This document shows, one piece after another, positions 12,801-26,000 of a DNA stretch of 64,000 nucleotides; the stretch's first letter is position 1; the number at the start of each line of letters is the position of its first letter. Origin of the DNA: Dendrobium chrysotoxum (lineage: Eukaryota; Streptophyta; Magnoliopsida; Asparagales; Orchidaceae); assembly GCA_019925795.1 (NCBI GenBank), contig CM034298.1, positions 51,238,365 through 51,302,364 on the forward strand. Direction: 5' to 3'. The notes below the pieces were generated by a model, which was given only the letters and a program-made list of their open reading frames with translations, did not search any database and was not told where the DNA came from. The position numbers were made by a program, and so were the translations under genes.

Positions 12801-13929
12801 GAACCCCACATAAAAGTTCCAACTTAATAATGACAGCAGAATTAATCTAGCATAATAAAGTAAAAACAAAATTAGCAATGATGAGGGTAAGATTTTAAGA
12901 ATATTTAACATCAACAAAGAATCAATGAAGCTACAAAAGTCCAAATAGAGTTGCATTGATGAAAAAGCTCTGGATATCAATTCCTTCATCAATTGATAAG
13001 TCATAATAGATGGAATAGATGAACAATAACGTCTCAGTTTATCAATGAATGAAAATGAAAAACAAACAAGTCACGCTAGACAGAATTGATAAACATACCA
13101 CCTCAGTTTACCAATAAATGAAAAATGAATTCTTAGCAGGTAATCAAAGCTGTTCGAAACAAAGGAGGTACAAAACATTAAGAACTCGCCTTGATTAGAT
13201 TAAGCACAATAATAGGATTTCCATATCTCCTAGCCAAGTCTTCAAAATGAAGCTTTGTTGCCTGATATGTTGGATCGTATCTCTGTACTTAATAAAGATA
13301 AAAATGAAACAATGTCAAACATTTTGGCTTCCAAATCCCACTATGAGTACAAAACAATGAAAAGGATGTAAAACAATGACAATCAACAAAACAATAAAGG
13401 GTATTAGTCAATGTAACATCAGCTTAAAAAACAGCAGTTATATTTTGTATTCTAAAATTGCCTTCTTATTTTGTAAACCAATACTCCATAAAATGGCAGC
13501 ACATAAATACTACAGCAATTATAATATATTTCATCCCATAATGTATACACACACAACACGCTATATATAGTTCATAGGCAAGAAAAGATTTGTTAAACTG
13601 AACAAAAAAAGCAGTATGCAGAATTTAACCTGTAGGGAAAAGATGAAAAACAGAATGGCGTTAACATAGTGGTCTGAACTTACAAATAATATCTGGTTTA
13701 GGACTAAATCTTGAAGCTTCTTGTGACCAGAAAAGAGGGATTGAACCTCTCATCTGTACAACTGAACTCATTTTTCCCTTACAACAACCAGCTTCCTCGT
13801 CAAGGACAATTTGCTCAGTTTCAACATCATTTGCAACTCTACCTTTATCGTTTACTCCTCTTTTCAAATAACTGCATTATATGAAATCAAAGGAGAAGGA
13901 TAAACAAAAAAAATACTTCAGGGGCAATA

Positions 13930-13969
<40 letters not shown>

Positions 13970-16900
13970 GTGCTAAGGGCATGTTAAATCAATGTAACTT
14001 GTAGCATCAGAATTTTTCATTGGGCCTTAAAATGCTTCAACTATAGATAACAGTGAATGGCATCTCCATCAATTCTAAAACAGCCCAACTATAGTAATAA
14101 TTTAAGTACTATAATATTATAATAGTACAAACAACACAACAACAACAACAAAATCAAGCCTTTATCCCACTACGTGGGGTCGGCTAAATGAAGCCTATTG
14201 TATTAACAAACTGTGTACATATTATAAATATTATATTATATTAACATACTGTGTACATATAACTATACCACATATGTAGCATTAACATTATACCCGGAAA
14301 ATATGTATATGTATGAACATAACAAATTACTATTATATATAATATATAATAGTACTTATATATATGTATTATAACTTATATACTTTGTATTGCCTATAAT
14401 AAGTTGTTTATCACCTATAATTAATAGTATTATAAGTTATATATAATGTATTATAAGTTGTGCATCACCTATAATATGTACTATTATAAGTTATATATTA
14501 TTAGGAGTGTTAAAATGGGTCAACGGGTCGGGTTCGCATCTGACCCAAAATTGACCCGATCATAATCTAGTCAACCCGAACCCAATCCGTTTAATAAACG
14601 GGTAAAAAAATGTGGACCCGAACCCGACCCGGTACCAACCCAAATGATCCAACTCGATAACCATTTTGATTTAAAGAAAAAAAAGTTTAATAACTTTTAA
14701 ACAAATATAATTTAGATTAACTAATTAGAAAATAAGATAATCATACCAACAAATAAAAAAAATTTAATTTAAATGGGCCATTTTAGGTTAAAATCGGGTT
14801 GGCGGGTCAACACGAACCCAACCCGTTATGAGTCAGAATTTTGAACCCGAACCAAGCCCGTTTATTAAACGGGTCAACCCGAACCCGAATTTTTTGATTT
14901 GGGTCATTTTTGACACCCCTGCCTATTATATTATTTATGTGTCATAGTATGTGTGTGTGTGTGTGTATATATAATACATAACATTACATATATAACTATT
15001 AATAATGTATATTATAATTCTAACATATATGCATAGCGATATATATCATTATATTACTAGCCTATATTAAGACATGTATAGTATAATACATTTTATATAT
15101 ATATATAGTGCTAAGGGCTTGTTAAATCAATATAACTTGTAGCATCAGAAATTCTCATTGGGCCTTAAGACAATATATGGTAGCCCCATCAATTCCAAAT
15201 CAACCCATCTTCCCAAATCCGGTCCAAACCCAACCGGCCAAGCACAATGCACCTAAAGAGAGACAAATAAGAAAAATGCACTTACAAAGCTAGTTTTAAG
15301 TTGATAAGGAGTAGCGATGCCGATTGAGATCTGCATCTGATACCAGATGACGGCAGCCATCATCAGCAGATAAAAGAATTTACATAGCTAGTTTAAGTTG
15401 GCCAGTAAAGTGCCAAGGCACAATACAATTGTAGATAACCCATAAGTAATTGTTCATAGTATTTCATCGCTTTTTCTAATAGTTTTCCTATTGTTTTCCA
15501 GTACAACACGGATAGGAAAGAGCAAAGCACCTCATCTCGCATATAAGGCTCTACCAGCGAGAAGCTCTGGTCATTGTGAGTTTTGTGCAGGGGTTCACAC
15601 AATATTACCACTGCACTGCAAATAGATTAATTGCATCATTTTAACTGATGGCATTCAAGCTACAAGGCAACAACCTAACCAATTTTTCTACTACCAGCCT
15701 ATACCTCACCAACAACAACAACAACAAGCCTTTATCCCACCACGTGGGGTCGACTACATGAATCATTTTTCTTAATTATGTCCGGTTAAGAGTCAAATTC
15801 TCATTTAGATCTAATAAAAAAAATCATTTCTAATGCTTTCTAACTAAGTCTTTTTAGGTCTACCTCTACCTTTCTTAACATAGGTTAAATCTAATGCATC
15901 TACTTTCCTAACCGGGTCATCAGAAGGCTACCGTTTTATATGACCAAATCATCTAAGGCGACTCTCTAATCTTATCTGCCTCTAGAGCTACTCCAACCTT
16001 TTCACGTAGATGCTCATTTCATATCCTATCTCTAAGAGTAAAGCCACTCATCCACCTAAGCAACCTCATCTCTACAACACTTAACTTAATATTATACTTC
16101 TCTTTTAATGGCCAACATTCTGCGCCATAAAGCATTGCAGGTCTAACCACCATCTTATTGAATTTTCCCTTAAGTTTGAGTGGTACTTTTCTATCACACA
16201 ATAAGCCCGATGCATTCCTCCACTTCATCCGTCCAACTTGAATTCTACTAATAATATCCCCATATATTTCACCATCACTATGAACAATAAACCTAAGATA
16301 TCAAAAACGTATACTCTTATTAATGACTTGATTGCTCAAAGTTATGAACCCCCACTAGATCTATTACTATCAAAATTACACTCCATGTATTCAGGTTTAG
16401 ATCTACTCAAACGAAACCCTTAAGAAACTAAGGTTGACCTTCATAATTCAAGTTTACCTTCAACTCCCTCTTTAGTCTTATCAACAAGAAGAATATCATC
16501 AGCAAAAAGCATACACCAGGGAACATCCTCTTGCAAATCTCTAGTAAGAACATCCATGACTAAAGCAAAAAGATATGGGCTTAAGGCTGATCCTTGATGT
16601 AATCCAATTGAAATTAAAAAATACTTGGTCACACCTTGTGTTTGAACACAAGTAACAGCTCCAGCATACATATCCCTAATGACTTGGATATAAGCATTAT
16701 TAATCCCTTTCTTTTTTAGAACTCTCCATAGCCCTTCTCTTGGAACTTTATCATATGCTCTCTCAAAATCAATATATATCATATGAAGATTTTCCTTTTT
16801 CTCTCTATACTTATCCATCAAACCTCTCAACAAATGTATGGCTTCCATAATAGACCTACCCGGCAAATTGATTTTGAGAAATATTAGCATCATGTCTAAC

Positions 16901-19900
16901 CTATGCTCCATAACTCTCTCCCATAGTTTTAAAGTATGACACATCAACTTAATTCCTCTATAATTTACATAATCTTGTGCATAACCTTTATTCTTAAAGA
17001 TAGGAATTAACACACTCAATCTCCACATATCTAGCATCTTTTTAGTCTTCAAAATAATATTAAAAACTTTCGTAAGCCAAAAAATTCCTTCATCTCCTAA
17101 TCCACACCTCTATTAGAATATCATCAGGTCCAACAGTTTTCCCACACTACATTATCTTTAAAGCCTCTCTAATTTCATTTTTAGTAATACGTCGATAAAA
17201 ACAAAAATCTCTATTTTCATTTAGAAGGTTAAGGTCACTAAAATCAATCATATTTTCACAATCTTCATTGAATAGCTTAGCAAAATATCTCATCCACCTT
17301 TGTTAAATATCCACTAAAAAAAGTACTATTTGATCTTCATCATTAATGCATTTCACTTGAACTAAATCCTTACTACTCCAATCTCTTTGTTTGGCTAGCT
17401 TATACATATATCTTTCGTCCTCTTTAGTATCTAATCTATTATATAAATCATTAAAAGCTAAAGTCTTTGCATCGCAGAATGCTTTTTTAGACTCCTTACG
17501 GGCAACTTTATATATTTCTCAATTTTCAGAAGTTTACATCTAAATCAATTTTTTTAACAGAGCTTCTTATTTTTTATCTTTTCTTGCACATTTGGATCTA
17601 CCACCAACTAGTTTTACTATTAGAAGCTTTTCCTTTTGATACTCCATGAACATCCGCTGTAACATTCTTAATATTACAAGCTACTATTTTCCACATGACA
17701 TTAGCTTCCTCATGCACCAACAAAATCTTAAGATCGTGATTCTTACTCTCAAAGATATTTTGTTAGTTCTTTAAATGACATCATCTAATCCTAAAACAAC
17801 GATATACTATATTTTCCATACTTTGCCCCTTCATCTTAAATTCCAAAACTAATAAGGGGTGTTAGTTACATTGACTTTCACTCGGAATAACTTTACAATC
17901 TCTACAATCTAAACGATCTATTTTTCTTACAATAAAACAATCAATCTGAGTTTTACTATATCCATAGTCTATACCTCCCCCAAAACAAACAAAAAAAAAA
18001 ACAAATGCGTACCAATATTTAGAAAGCTGGTTTGAATTGAAATGTTACAGCAGCTGGCGAGAATTAACAATAATAAATAGGTGAACTTGAGAACTATTTA
18101 TATTTTCCTCAACCATCTGCATTTCCAGCAATTGCAGCCCAGAATAAGGGTTTGTCAGCATGCCACTACGTCCCTCCACTGTCAATTTTCACCAATCAAT
18201 TTCTTCATGCCCCAAGCTGTCAACAACAAATAAAATGGAGACAGAATATGACACTCTTGCAGATGGCTAAGAGTTAAAAGAAGAAAATCTCATGGAATAA
18301 ATAAACTAAGTTATCTTTCAAAAGGTATTATAGATTGTTCACTCAAGTGGCTCACTTCCACTACCTACAGTCTTCGTCTGCTAGTTTGCCTCTCACTAAG
18401 TCATGTCACCTTCAATAAGCGTTGTCCTAGTCATGATCGAAGCTCTCATGTGCAATTGCTTGTGGAAGCCTGGATCACTTTAGTGTTGCTTCATTTGCAA
18501 GCATGCGCCTGCTGTTGTTTTTTGCTCCTCATTCATGTGTTATTGATGACACGATGGCAACCCGCCTGCATGTTACAATGTGGAGCTAATCTTCTATCTC
18601 GCTTCAAATGGCATCTTCGCTTCCCTCGTCGATGATTTTTTATGCCAACATCATGGATCAGCCTCATGCTTCATCATTACAGAATCATCTCCACCATGTG
18701 TCTCTTAATGTTCCACCTAGTCTTTCTCCCCAAATGTTTTTGAATCTGCCTCCCAGGATTGCTCCACTATTCTCTTTTACTGATATTGTTAGAGAGAACG
18801 GTTCACAGGAGGATCTATCTTCATGTTTTCCTTTATTCTTTGAGCATGGCATGAACTATGTAAGATACAAGCCACACAATACAGTTCAGGGTAAACCCAT
18901 TTTTATTTTTTCAAAGGCAAAAATATCTGATCAAGTGGCCTATTTTCCTACTCTTTGGTTGAAAATCTTTTCTTTGGTCATTTGAGCTTGGAGATAATTC
19001 ATTCCTTTTATAAATGAACTTTGCTTGAGTTTTATTCCCTCCCACTCATGTCTACTATATCTGCACTATACATTTTGGGATCAAATTTTGGAAAACTAAT
19101 TCAAGTGAATGTTGCTAATGCAAGATTCTCGTAATCATTTGTGGCTTGAGTTCTTGTTGAGATTGAAGTTTTAGATTCTTTGGCTAGGGTTATGGATTGG
19201 CATTTCTCCCTATGATTATTAGCAAAAAGTAGAATTTGAGGGTTTGACTTAATACTATCAGTCATGCAAATTTTTTATCATAATTATAATGATTGCGTTC
19301 AGGCACAACCCAAAATTTACAAAATCTTCTTCTAAGGGGCCTCTACAATTGGGAATTGCTTGCTTGATCATAATTTAGGCACAATAATTGTGTGGTTAAT
19401 TCTCATAATCAATTGGTGCCCCTTCTAATTTGCTGGGAGATGCTCCCTCTGCCTTGGTCCCCATGGGAGGTTCTAAAGCTTTGGATACACTTTAGTTTCT
19501 TCTTTTGAGTTAGGGCCTTCCATTATTGTTGTAGATCTGTTGGTTGTCATTTTCCCCCTTATTCATGCGTCTCAAGTTGCATCTAGCTTGGGTTTCCTGA
19601 ATCTTCAATAGCCATGCTTATGATAACAATATGTCAACCTATTAAGAATCCAGTTATCAAGCCTACTTCCTCTCCTCCTTCAAATGTTGCCATTGTGCTC
19701 CCTAATGCTACTTATGAAAATTCTTTTGTGGAGGTAGTTGATGACTCTAGCTAGTTTCAATCTCAAAATTCAATCAAAAGTTTAACAAAGTTCATGGATA
19801 AAATGTTTCATGTTGTGTTTTCTCAATGAGGCACAAATCGAGAGAAAAAATATCTTCACTATCTCACGGATATATTAGATTCCAAGCTAGACGCAGTAAC

Positions 19901-22900
19901 TATCCTGATGACTTTGGCCTTTTGGATTTGTTGGTACCTATATGTGGGATTGTTTCTCTCCTCATATATGGATAGTAATAGCTTAGCTTTCAAGTTATCT
20001 TGATTGAATGTATTTTATTTATTTTTCATGTTAGCAATTTTTTGTAACTACTTAATCATGTAATACTTTTTTGGGGACTAGTTATAAATTACATCATTTG
20101 GGGAAAAAAGCTAGAAAAATTTATGGTTTATACCTACTTAAATACAACAATAGTCATAATAATCATTCATCTTTCTCTTTTATATTTATTTCAAATAAAA
20201 AATAATGTTTGGAATCATCAACATATTTTTGTCCGTCTTTTAAAATTCTAAAATGTATGTGATGAGGACATTCGACCATGGAGAGTCTACCAGAGAAGGG
20301 GACGACGATCTACGGCCATGATCGCACCACTTTATTTTTAAGCTATCATTCGTATTAGGTTTATTATTATTATATATTTGATTTATTATCGCAGTTTTTT
20401 CATTTTTACCCTCACTTGAGAGAATAGTTGTGTGTGACCCTTAGGGGCACTTGTGTCTTTTATCTCTTTATTGTAACATTGGTTATTTATAACCCTTCCT
20501 CTTCTTTGGAGAGGGTAATAATGATTATTATGAAATTTCAACACTTTTGCTCTTTTGAGAGTTTTGAGAGTTCTTGTGAGAACCTTGGTAAAGTCCCTAG
20601 GTAAGGGCAACGTATCGCCCATCAGCCACAGGAAGCATCCGGGCTTGTGGTTCTCCTCCTTCCCCTCTCCAAACTGCCAACCCAAAGTCACCTCCCCTCC
20701 TCCTAACTGACGGCCCCAAGCTCCCTCTCCTTTTTCCTAGCCGCCGACCCCAAGGCCACCGCCTCCTCCTCCATGCCACCGGCCCCAAGGCTCCCTCCCC
20801 TCCTCCTAGCCACCGGTCCAAGCCCCAAATCCTTTCTAACTGCTGGCTCTAAAACCCTAACCCTAACCCTAGCCGCCGACCACATCATCCTTCCTTTGCC
20901 TCCAACATTCAAACCCTAAATTGATACTTTCCGTTTATAAAGCATCTTAAATTAGAAAGGTTCTTAATTTTAAGATTTCAATCTATTTTGAATTTGAAAT
21001 TCCTTCCTAAAACAAGACAACTTATCTTAGGAACGTTTTTCAAATCACACAAATTTAAATTAACAAGGGATTTGCCATAATTTCCCCTTCCCTAATTAAA
21101 TACCCTTTGGTAACCCCTTAATTCCCTCCCACATCACCTCCCCACCCCCATACCCGCTAGCCCACCCCTCTCTCCTCCAACTATTTCTTTCCCACTAATG
21201 CTCCCAATCAAATCCCCTCCCATTAGGACGTGCCGCCCCCTTCCACCTTCCCTTTCCCTTGTGGTTCTTCCCAATTAATTCCCCAACCAATCTCTCCACT
21301 AAAATTTCCGATTTTCGAGGATTTTAACCCCACAAGGTTGTTGTCCAGAAATTTCAGCAAGTTCCCCTTACTGTCCTGCTGTCTGAAAGGTCCCATTTGC
21401 TGTCCAGAAATTCCAGCACCTTGTAATTTGTTGTCCCCTCATGTGTGGCTGATCCAGAACACAATCACGGCTTTGCTTTCGATGATTAAGAGTTGATTGA
21501 TATCCTCCGGTCTCCGTTCTTCGACATCGACTTTGAGAACGACCACTCCATTGAAGAGTACATGGAACGAATCCTCTTTCTCATGTAACCTCTGTCGATC
21601 AGTGACAACCTCCCGTTCAGTGGCAACTTGCTTCCAACTCCTGATCAAGCTGAACTCTCCCGAATCTCATTTCTTCCAAGTCCTTCTCAATTGTGGCATT
21701 ACAATGATCATACAATCTTGCAGAGTGAGAGAGAGGGATCTTAAGTAGTGATTATTCTAAATGTTAATTAAGAAATTTCTGTCAAAAGCCCCACATTAAG
21801 CAAAATCTAATTTGATTGGTTATTTTTGTGTTCTAAATCTTTGTTGTATAATCTATTGCTTGATCTAAATCATTGCTTTATTGTTTTCAATCACTGTTTA
21901 AATCAAGTTGACTAATTGCTCTTGCTCTTTCAAAGACATAATTTCAAACACAAAACATCAACATACGCATTTAGTCCTACATCAGCATATTTTCTTCATT
22001 ATTCAAAAATGTTGATATTGAAAATTTTCATTGTGAAATGTGAGATTACTAACATAAAGTACCCTTTTTTTAAGTGAATCACGATCATCTACTCTTTTCC
22101 TATTAATCCACTCTGATGCATGAAGATCTCAAATATCTCTATAATTAAAGGATCTATAACATTTATTAATCATTATGGGTACAACTTATTAAAAGAAAAT
22201 ATGATATAAGTCATATTCTCCCGACTTTTCATTATGATAAAGAATAAATTTAGAGTCAGCATTAAAAATATTGGGACAGGTAGTAACAAAGATTACGTTA
22301 ACCAAAAAATGTTTCCTTTTTCAACAAAGAATGCATTGTTCAACAATATTCCTATTCTAACACTCCACAATAAAATGAAATAGTAGAAACAAAAAGAAAT
22401 AAACACCTTTTTGAAGTTAGTACTTCTCTTCAGAAGTTAAGTCCTCAAAAGATAGTAGGAAGAAGCTGCATAAACCTCCACATATTTGTTCACTAAGGAA
22501 GAATAGGCGTGAACCTCGCTCACAAGCTTAAGGCCCTTATTTTCCCGAAGTAGATTGAATTTTAAATTAACTAGATTTCCCTTGAGAATAGTGTCATGGT
22601 TTATTTAGATATGGGTTTACTTCTTATGAACGTAAGCCCTTATAGTTAATTACCATTTCTAATGCATAGAATAGCACTCTCAATTAAGGATGAAATATAT
22701 TAGTATGTGCATGAAATGCAGATGTGTGCAACAGTGTGTGCAACAGTGTGTGAATGTTCTAAACCCTAGTTGTTGAGGATGAAAGTAAATCCAATCAAGA
22801 TCCCATGGTTCCGTCATCTCTGGAATACCGTAGGGTTCAATCTACCAACACTAGCGATCATTGGTCGTAGTGTCCAGGGAATCTAATTAGCAACCATGGG

Positions 22901-22935
22901 TTGCCTCCTCTCAGGGATCCCGGGTAGACTGAGGT

Positions 22936-23028
<93 letters not shown>

Positions 23029-26000
23029 TTAGTTAATTTGGGTAAGGATTTATGGCTTCATTTAGAAGTTACCCATGGTTTAAATTTGAATTGGGTCTTA
23101 CGACCCCGTTTAGGAGTTACCCGTAGTTTGGATTGGATCAGGACTTACAGCTTTCATTTGAAAGTAGCTCGTGTAATTGGATTTGGATAGGGGCTTACGA
23201 CTTTCATTTGAAAGTAGCCCTAATGATAGGTCTTACGACCTCTATTAAAGGTGGTCCAAATTATGGATCTTACAACTTAGCCCTATAAACTAAGATTATG
23301 GCTTCTAAATTTAGAAGTTGCCTGATGACAGGTCTTACGACCTAGCCATGTAAGCAAAGTGACTCGTGTGGTGGGTCTTACAACCTAGCCCTATAAGCTA
23401 GGATGCCCGTGGATTTTGGATGTTTAGATAGGTCTTATGGCTTCTAGATTTAGAAGTTGCCTGACGACGGGTCTTACGACCGAGCCCTGTATGCTAAGAC
23501 CCATATAATGAGTCTTATAATCTAGCCTTATAGACTAGGATGCCCGTTAGAGGGTTCTAGGGTTATGTTATTACCTAGGCATTTTTTCTTTAAAATTAGA
23601 CTTAAGGCTTCTATTAGAAGTTGCCAGGTTGAGGGGATTTAATTTTACACACTTCACTGTTTTGACACTAGTGTCAACGTCTTGTTTTGCCAGCTTTGTT
23701 TTAGTACTAGCATGTAGTCGTTATTTCGACACTTACTAGCCAGCCGTTGTTATTTTTTATGCTCATAATAGTGCTTATAGCTCCTCTTGTTTTAACAGTA
23801 ACTTTACTTTTTTCAACATTAATTTTATTTATTATGTGTTAACTTTTATCTATTTATTTGCTGGTGCTTGTGGCCAGCTTTCAGCACTTGCCTCTTTTCA
23901 TTGGTACCAGCTTTGCTCTATTTAGCACTAGTTTTACATTATCAGTTATATTTAATACACTGTATTAATGCTATATTTATTTGCTTGCAGGTAGATTGTA
24001 CTTGCAGCAGCTTAGAGAGTTTATGGGTAGCTACAAGGGCTACTGCTGAGAGCTGGAGAATGTGTTGAGAGTTTTGTTTTGCTCAGAATTTTGTTAGAGA
24101 GCTGTTGTTTGAGAGCCTTAGCTTGTACTTAGGTTGGGTTATTGGAAAACAACACTCATTTTATGTTCTCTTTCATGTTTGAGTTTATTTAAATTAATTG
24201 CATTAATTAATTAATTTGATTAATTAAAATTTAATTTGCTCAATTTGTTTATTTTAAATTATAAGTGTTTTTTAAAATTATTAAATTATTTAAATTGATT
24301 GCTCATTAACTTAAAGTTTAGAATTAACTGATTAAAGGTTTAATAAATTAACTTAGATTTAAGTTAATTAGTATTCCAATGCAGGTGAATTGATTTAAAT
24401 TTCAATTTAATGAATTGAATTGATAAATTATCTGAATATTAATTTTATTTTTAGAGGTTTAATTTGATTTAGTTTTAAGTTTAGATTCCAATTTAATATT
24501 GAATTTTACTTATATGAATTTAAATTTATTTTTTGAGGTTAATTAATTATCTAACTATTACTTCAGTTTCAGTATTAAATTAGTTTATATCAGATTACTT
24601 AAATTAGAGCTTTAATTTTATTTTCAACTTTAAAATTAACTGTTTATTTATTTATTTTATTAGATTAGTTGATTAGAGTTATATATTACATTTTCAATGG
24701 TTGATTAGATTTTTAAATTAATCAATGCATTCAGTCAGATTTTAATTAAAAATTGAATTTTAATTTTATTTTAAAATTAATTAATTATTGCTTAGTTAAG
24801 CTGATTGAATTGATTAATCATTTGATATTTAAGGATTCATTAATTAACACAGTCAAATTAATTAGGATTTTAGATTTTAAATTTTAATTATTTATTATTA
24901 TTTTTTGTTCATTAATTAGTTTAATTTAAATTGAACTTCAATCATTTAGAAAGAAAAATTTTTCCAACAATCCCTAAAAGTTTGGCAAGCTTTTGAGGCA
25001 AATTTATTAGTTTCGCGGGGCAATTTCGGCAACCTCCCGACATCCCCTCCCTGCGAGGGGAGGTTAGGGAGGGCATTTGCCCTTTTGGATCAACTCAGTC
25101 GGATCAAATCGAAGGCAAGGACTTCGGGGAAGAGAATCGACCCCGAAAAAATGGTCTTTGAGTCTTCAACCCACTCGGCCGGATTAGATCGACGGTCGAG
25201 GGCTTCGGAGGACCAAATCAACCTTAGGACTTCCTTCAATTGGTGATTTCTAATGATCGTGATGTTTGCTTTCACTTTATATTAATATTAATAATATTAT
25301 AATATAATATTGTATAACATTATATAAATATTATATTATATACTTATATAATATAACATTATATATTATTCTCCTCCTCCCCACTCACTGTTTGAAACAA
25401 GGGATCAAGAGTGGGTCAGGCATAGGGCACGGAGGTTGGGCTTGACTGCGGCTAGTTAGGTCAGTCGAGCATAGGGAAAGGGGTCGGCGTCAAGCGTAGG
25501 GCATGGAGGTGGTCCGTTTGATCGGGCCTTATTCGCGTGAGGGAAAAGGCTCACGGGTATGCGGTTGTCCGTGCATATGCAAGAGGAGGCGAACAAGCGG
25601 AGTCTTGTTCACGGGCTGTTGGGAGGAAGAAGGAAATCGCCAAAGTCAGGGAGCTCTCCGAATTCAATTGCCAAGTGAGCGTAAGTCCCTCTCTCGTCTC
25701 TTTGTTCTTTTTACACGACTGAGGCAGTGGTTGTCTCCACGACGTGGGAACATGGGTTAGTGTCGTGGATCGTGTGTTGGTGTCGGTCGGTTAATTGACA
25801 ATCAACAACATTTGATTAATATAACATCTAAAGTGATTGATTTCAAATTCCATCTAAAATGTGTCACTGATTTTTTTACCAAAAAATTATTTGTTGAGAA
25901 AAATCAATCATAAAATATTTGGCTGTCTTATATATAGATTCATAAACAACAATAGGGTAAATTGAATCCTAGAGTACTCTATTGTGTTTCCTTAGGATAT

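Larger units (their letters stand above)
13970..15215. repeat. Pair of direct repeats (about 110 bp) flanking inserted elements
   Basis: TAGTGCTAAGGGCATGTTAA onward at about 13968-14070 recurs at about 15103-15205 (TAGTGCTAAGGGCTTGTTAA). Each copy is preceded by a TA run. Between them lie an RTE tail, an AT-rich tract and a hAT MITE. Confidence 0.8.
22390..25800 (-). mobile_element. Giant-LTR family (copy 2), minus orientation
   Basis: Reading leftward, about 22930-22620 matches the module order of copies 1, 3 and 4: a CAATCAAGAT...CATGGTTCCGTC block (22780-22812; copy 3 has it at about 34365-34395), an AACCATGGGTTGCC block, CCTTAATTGAGAGTG, then GGTAATTAAC and the stem-loop at 22624-22652. 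It also contains the long TA microsatellite, the stem-loop array and an AT-rich tract. The right (5') border is approximate; GC-richer sequence at 25380-25790 could be its promoter-proximal part. Non-coding. Confidence 0.6.

Noticed and set aside
20386..20912. Gly/Arg-rich minus-strand open frames
   Set aside because: Antisense of the GCC-rich tandem block of the solo LTR, low complexity.
23100..23600. CRISPR-like array
   Set aside because: Repeats are unequal in length and sequence, spacers are not unique, and the context is a plant intron.
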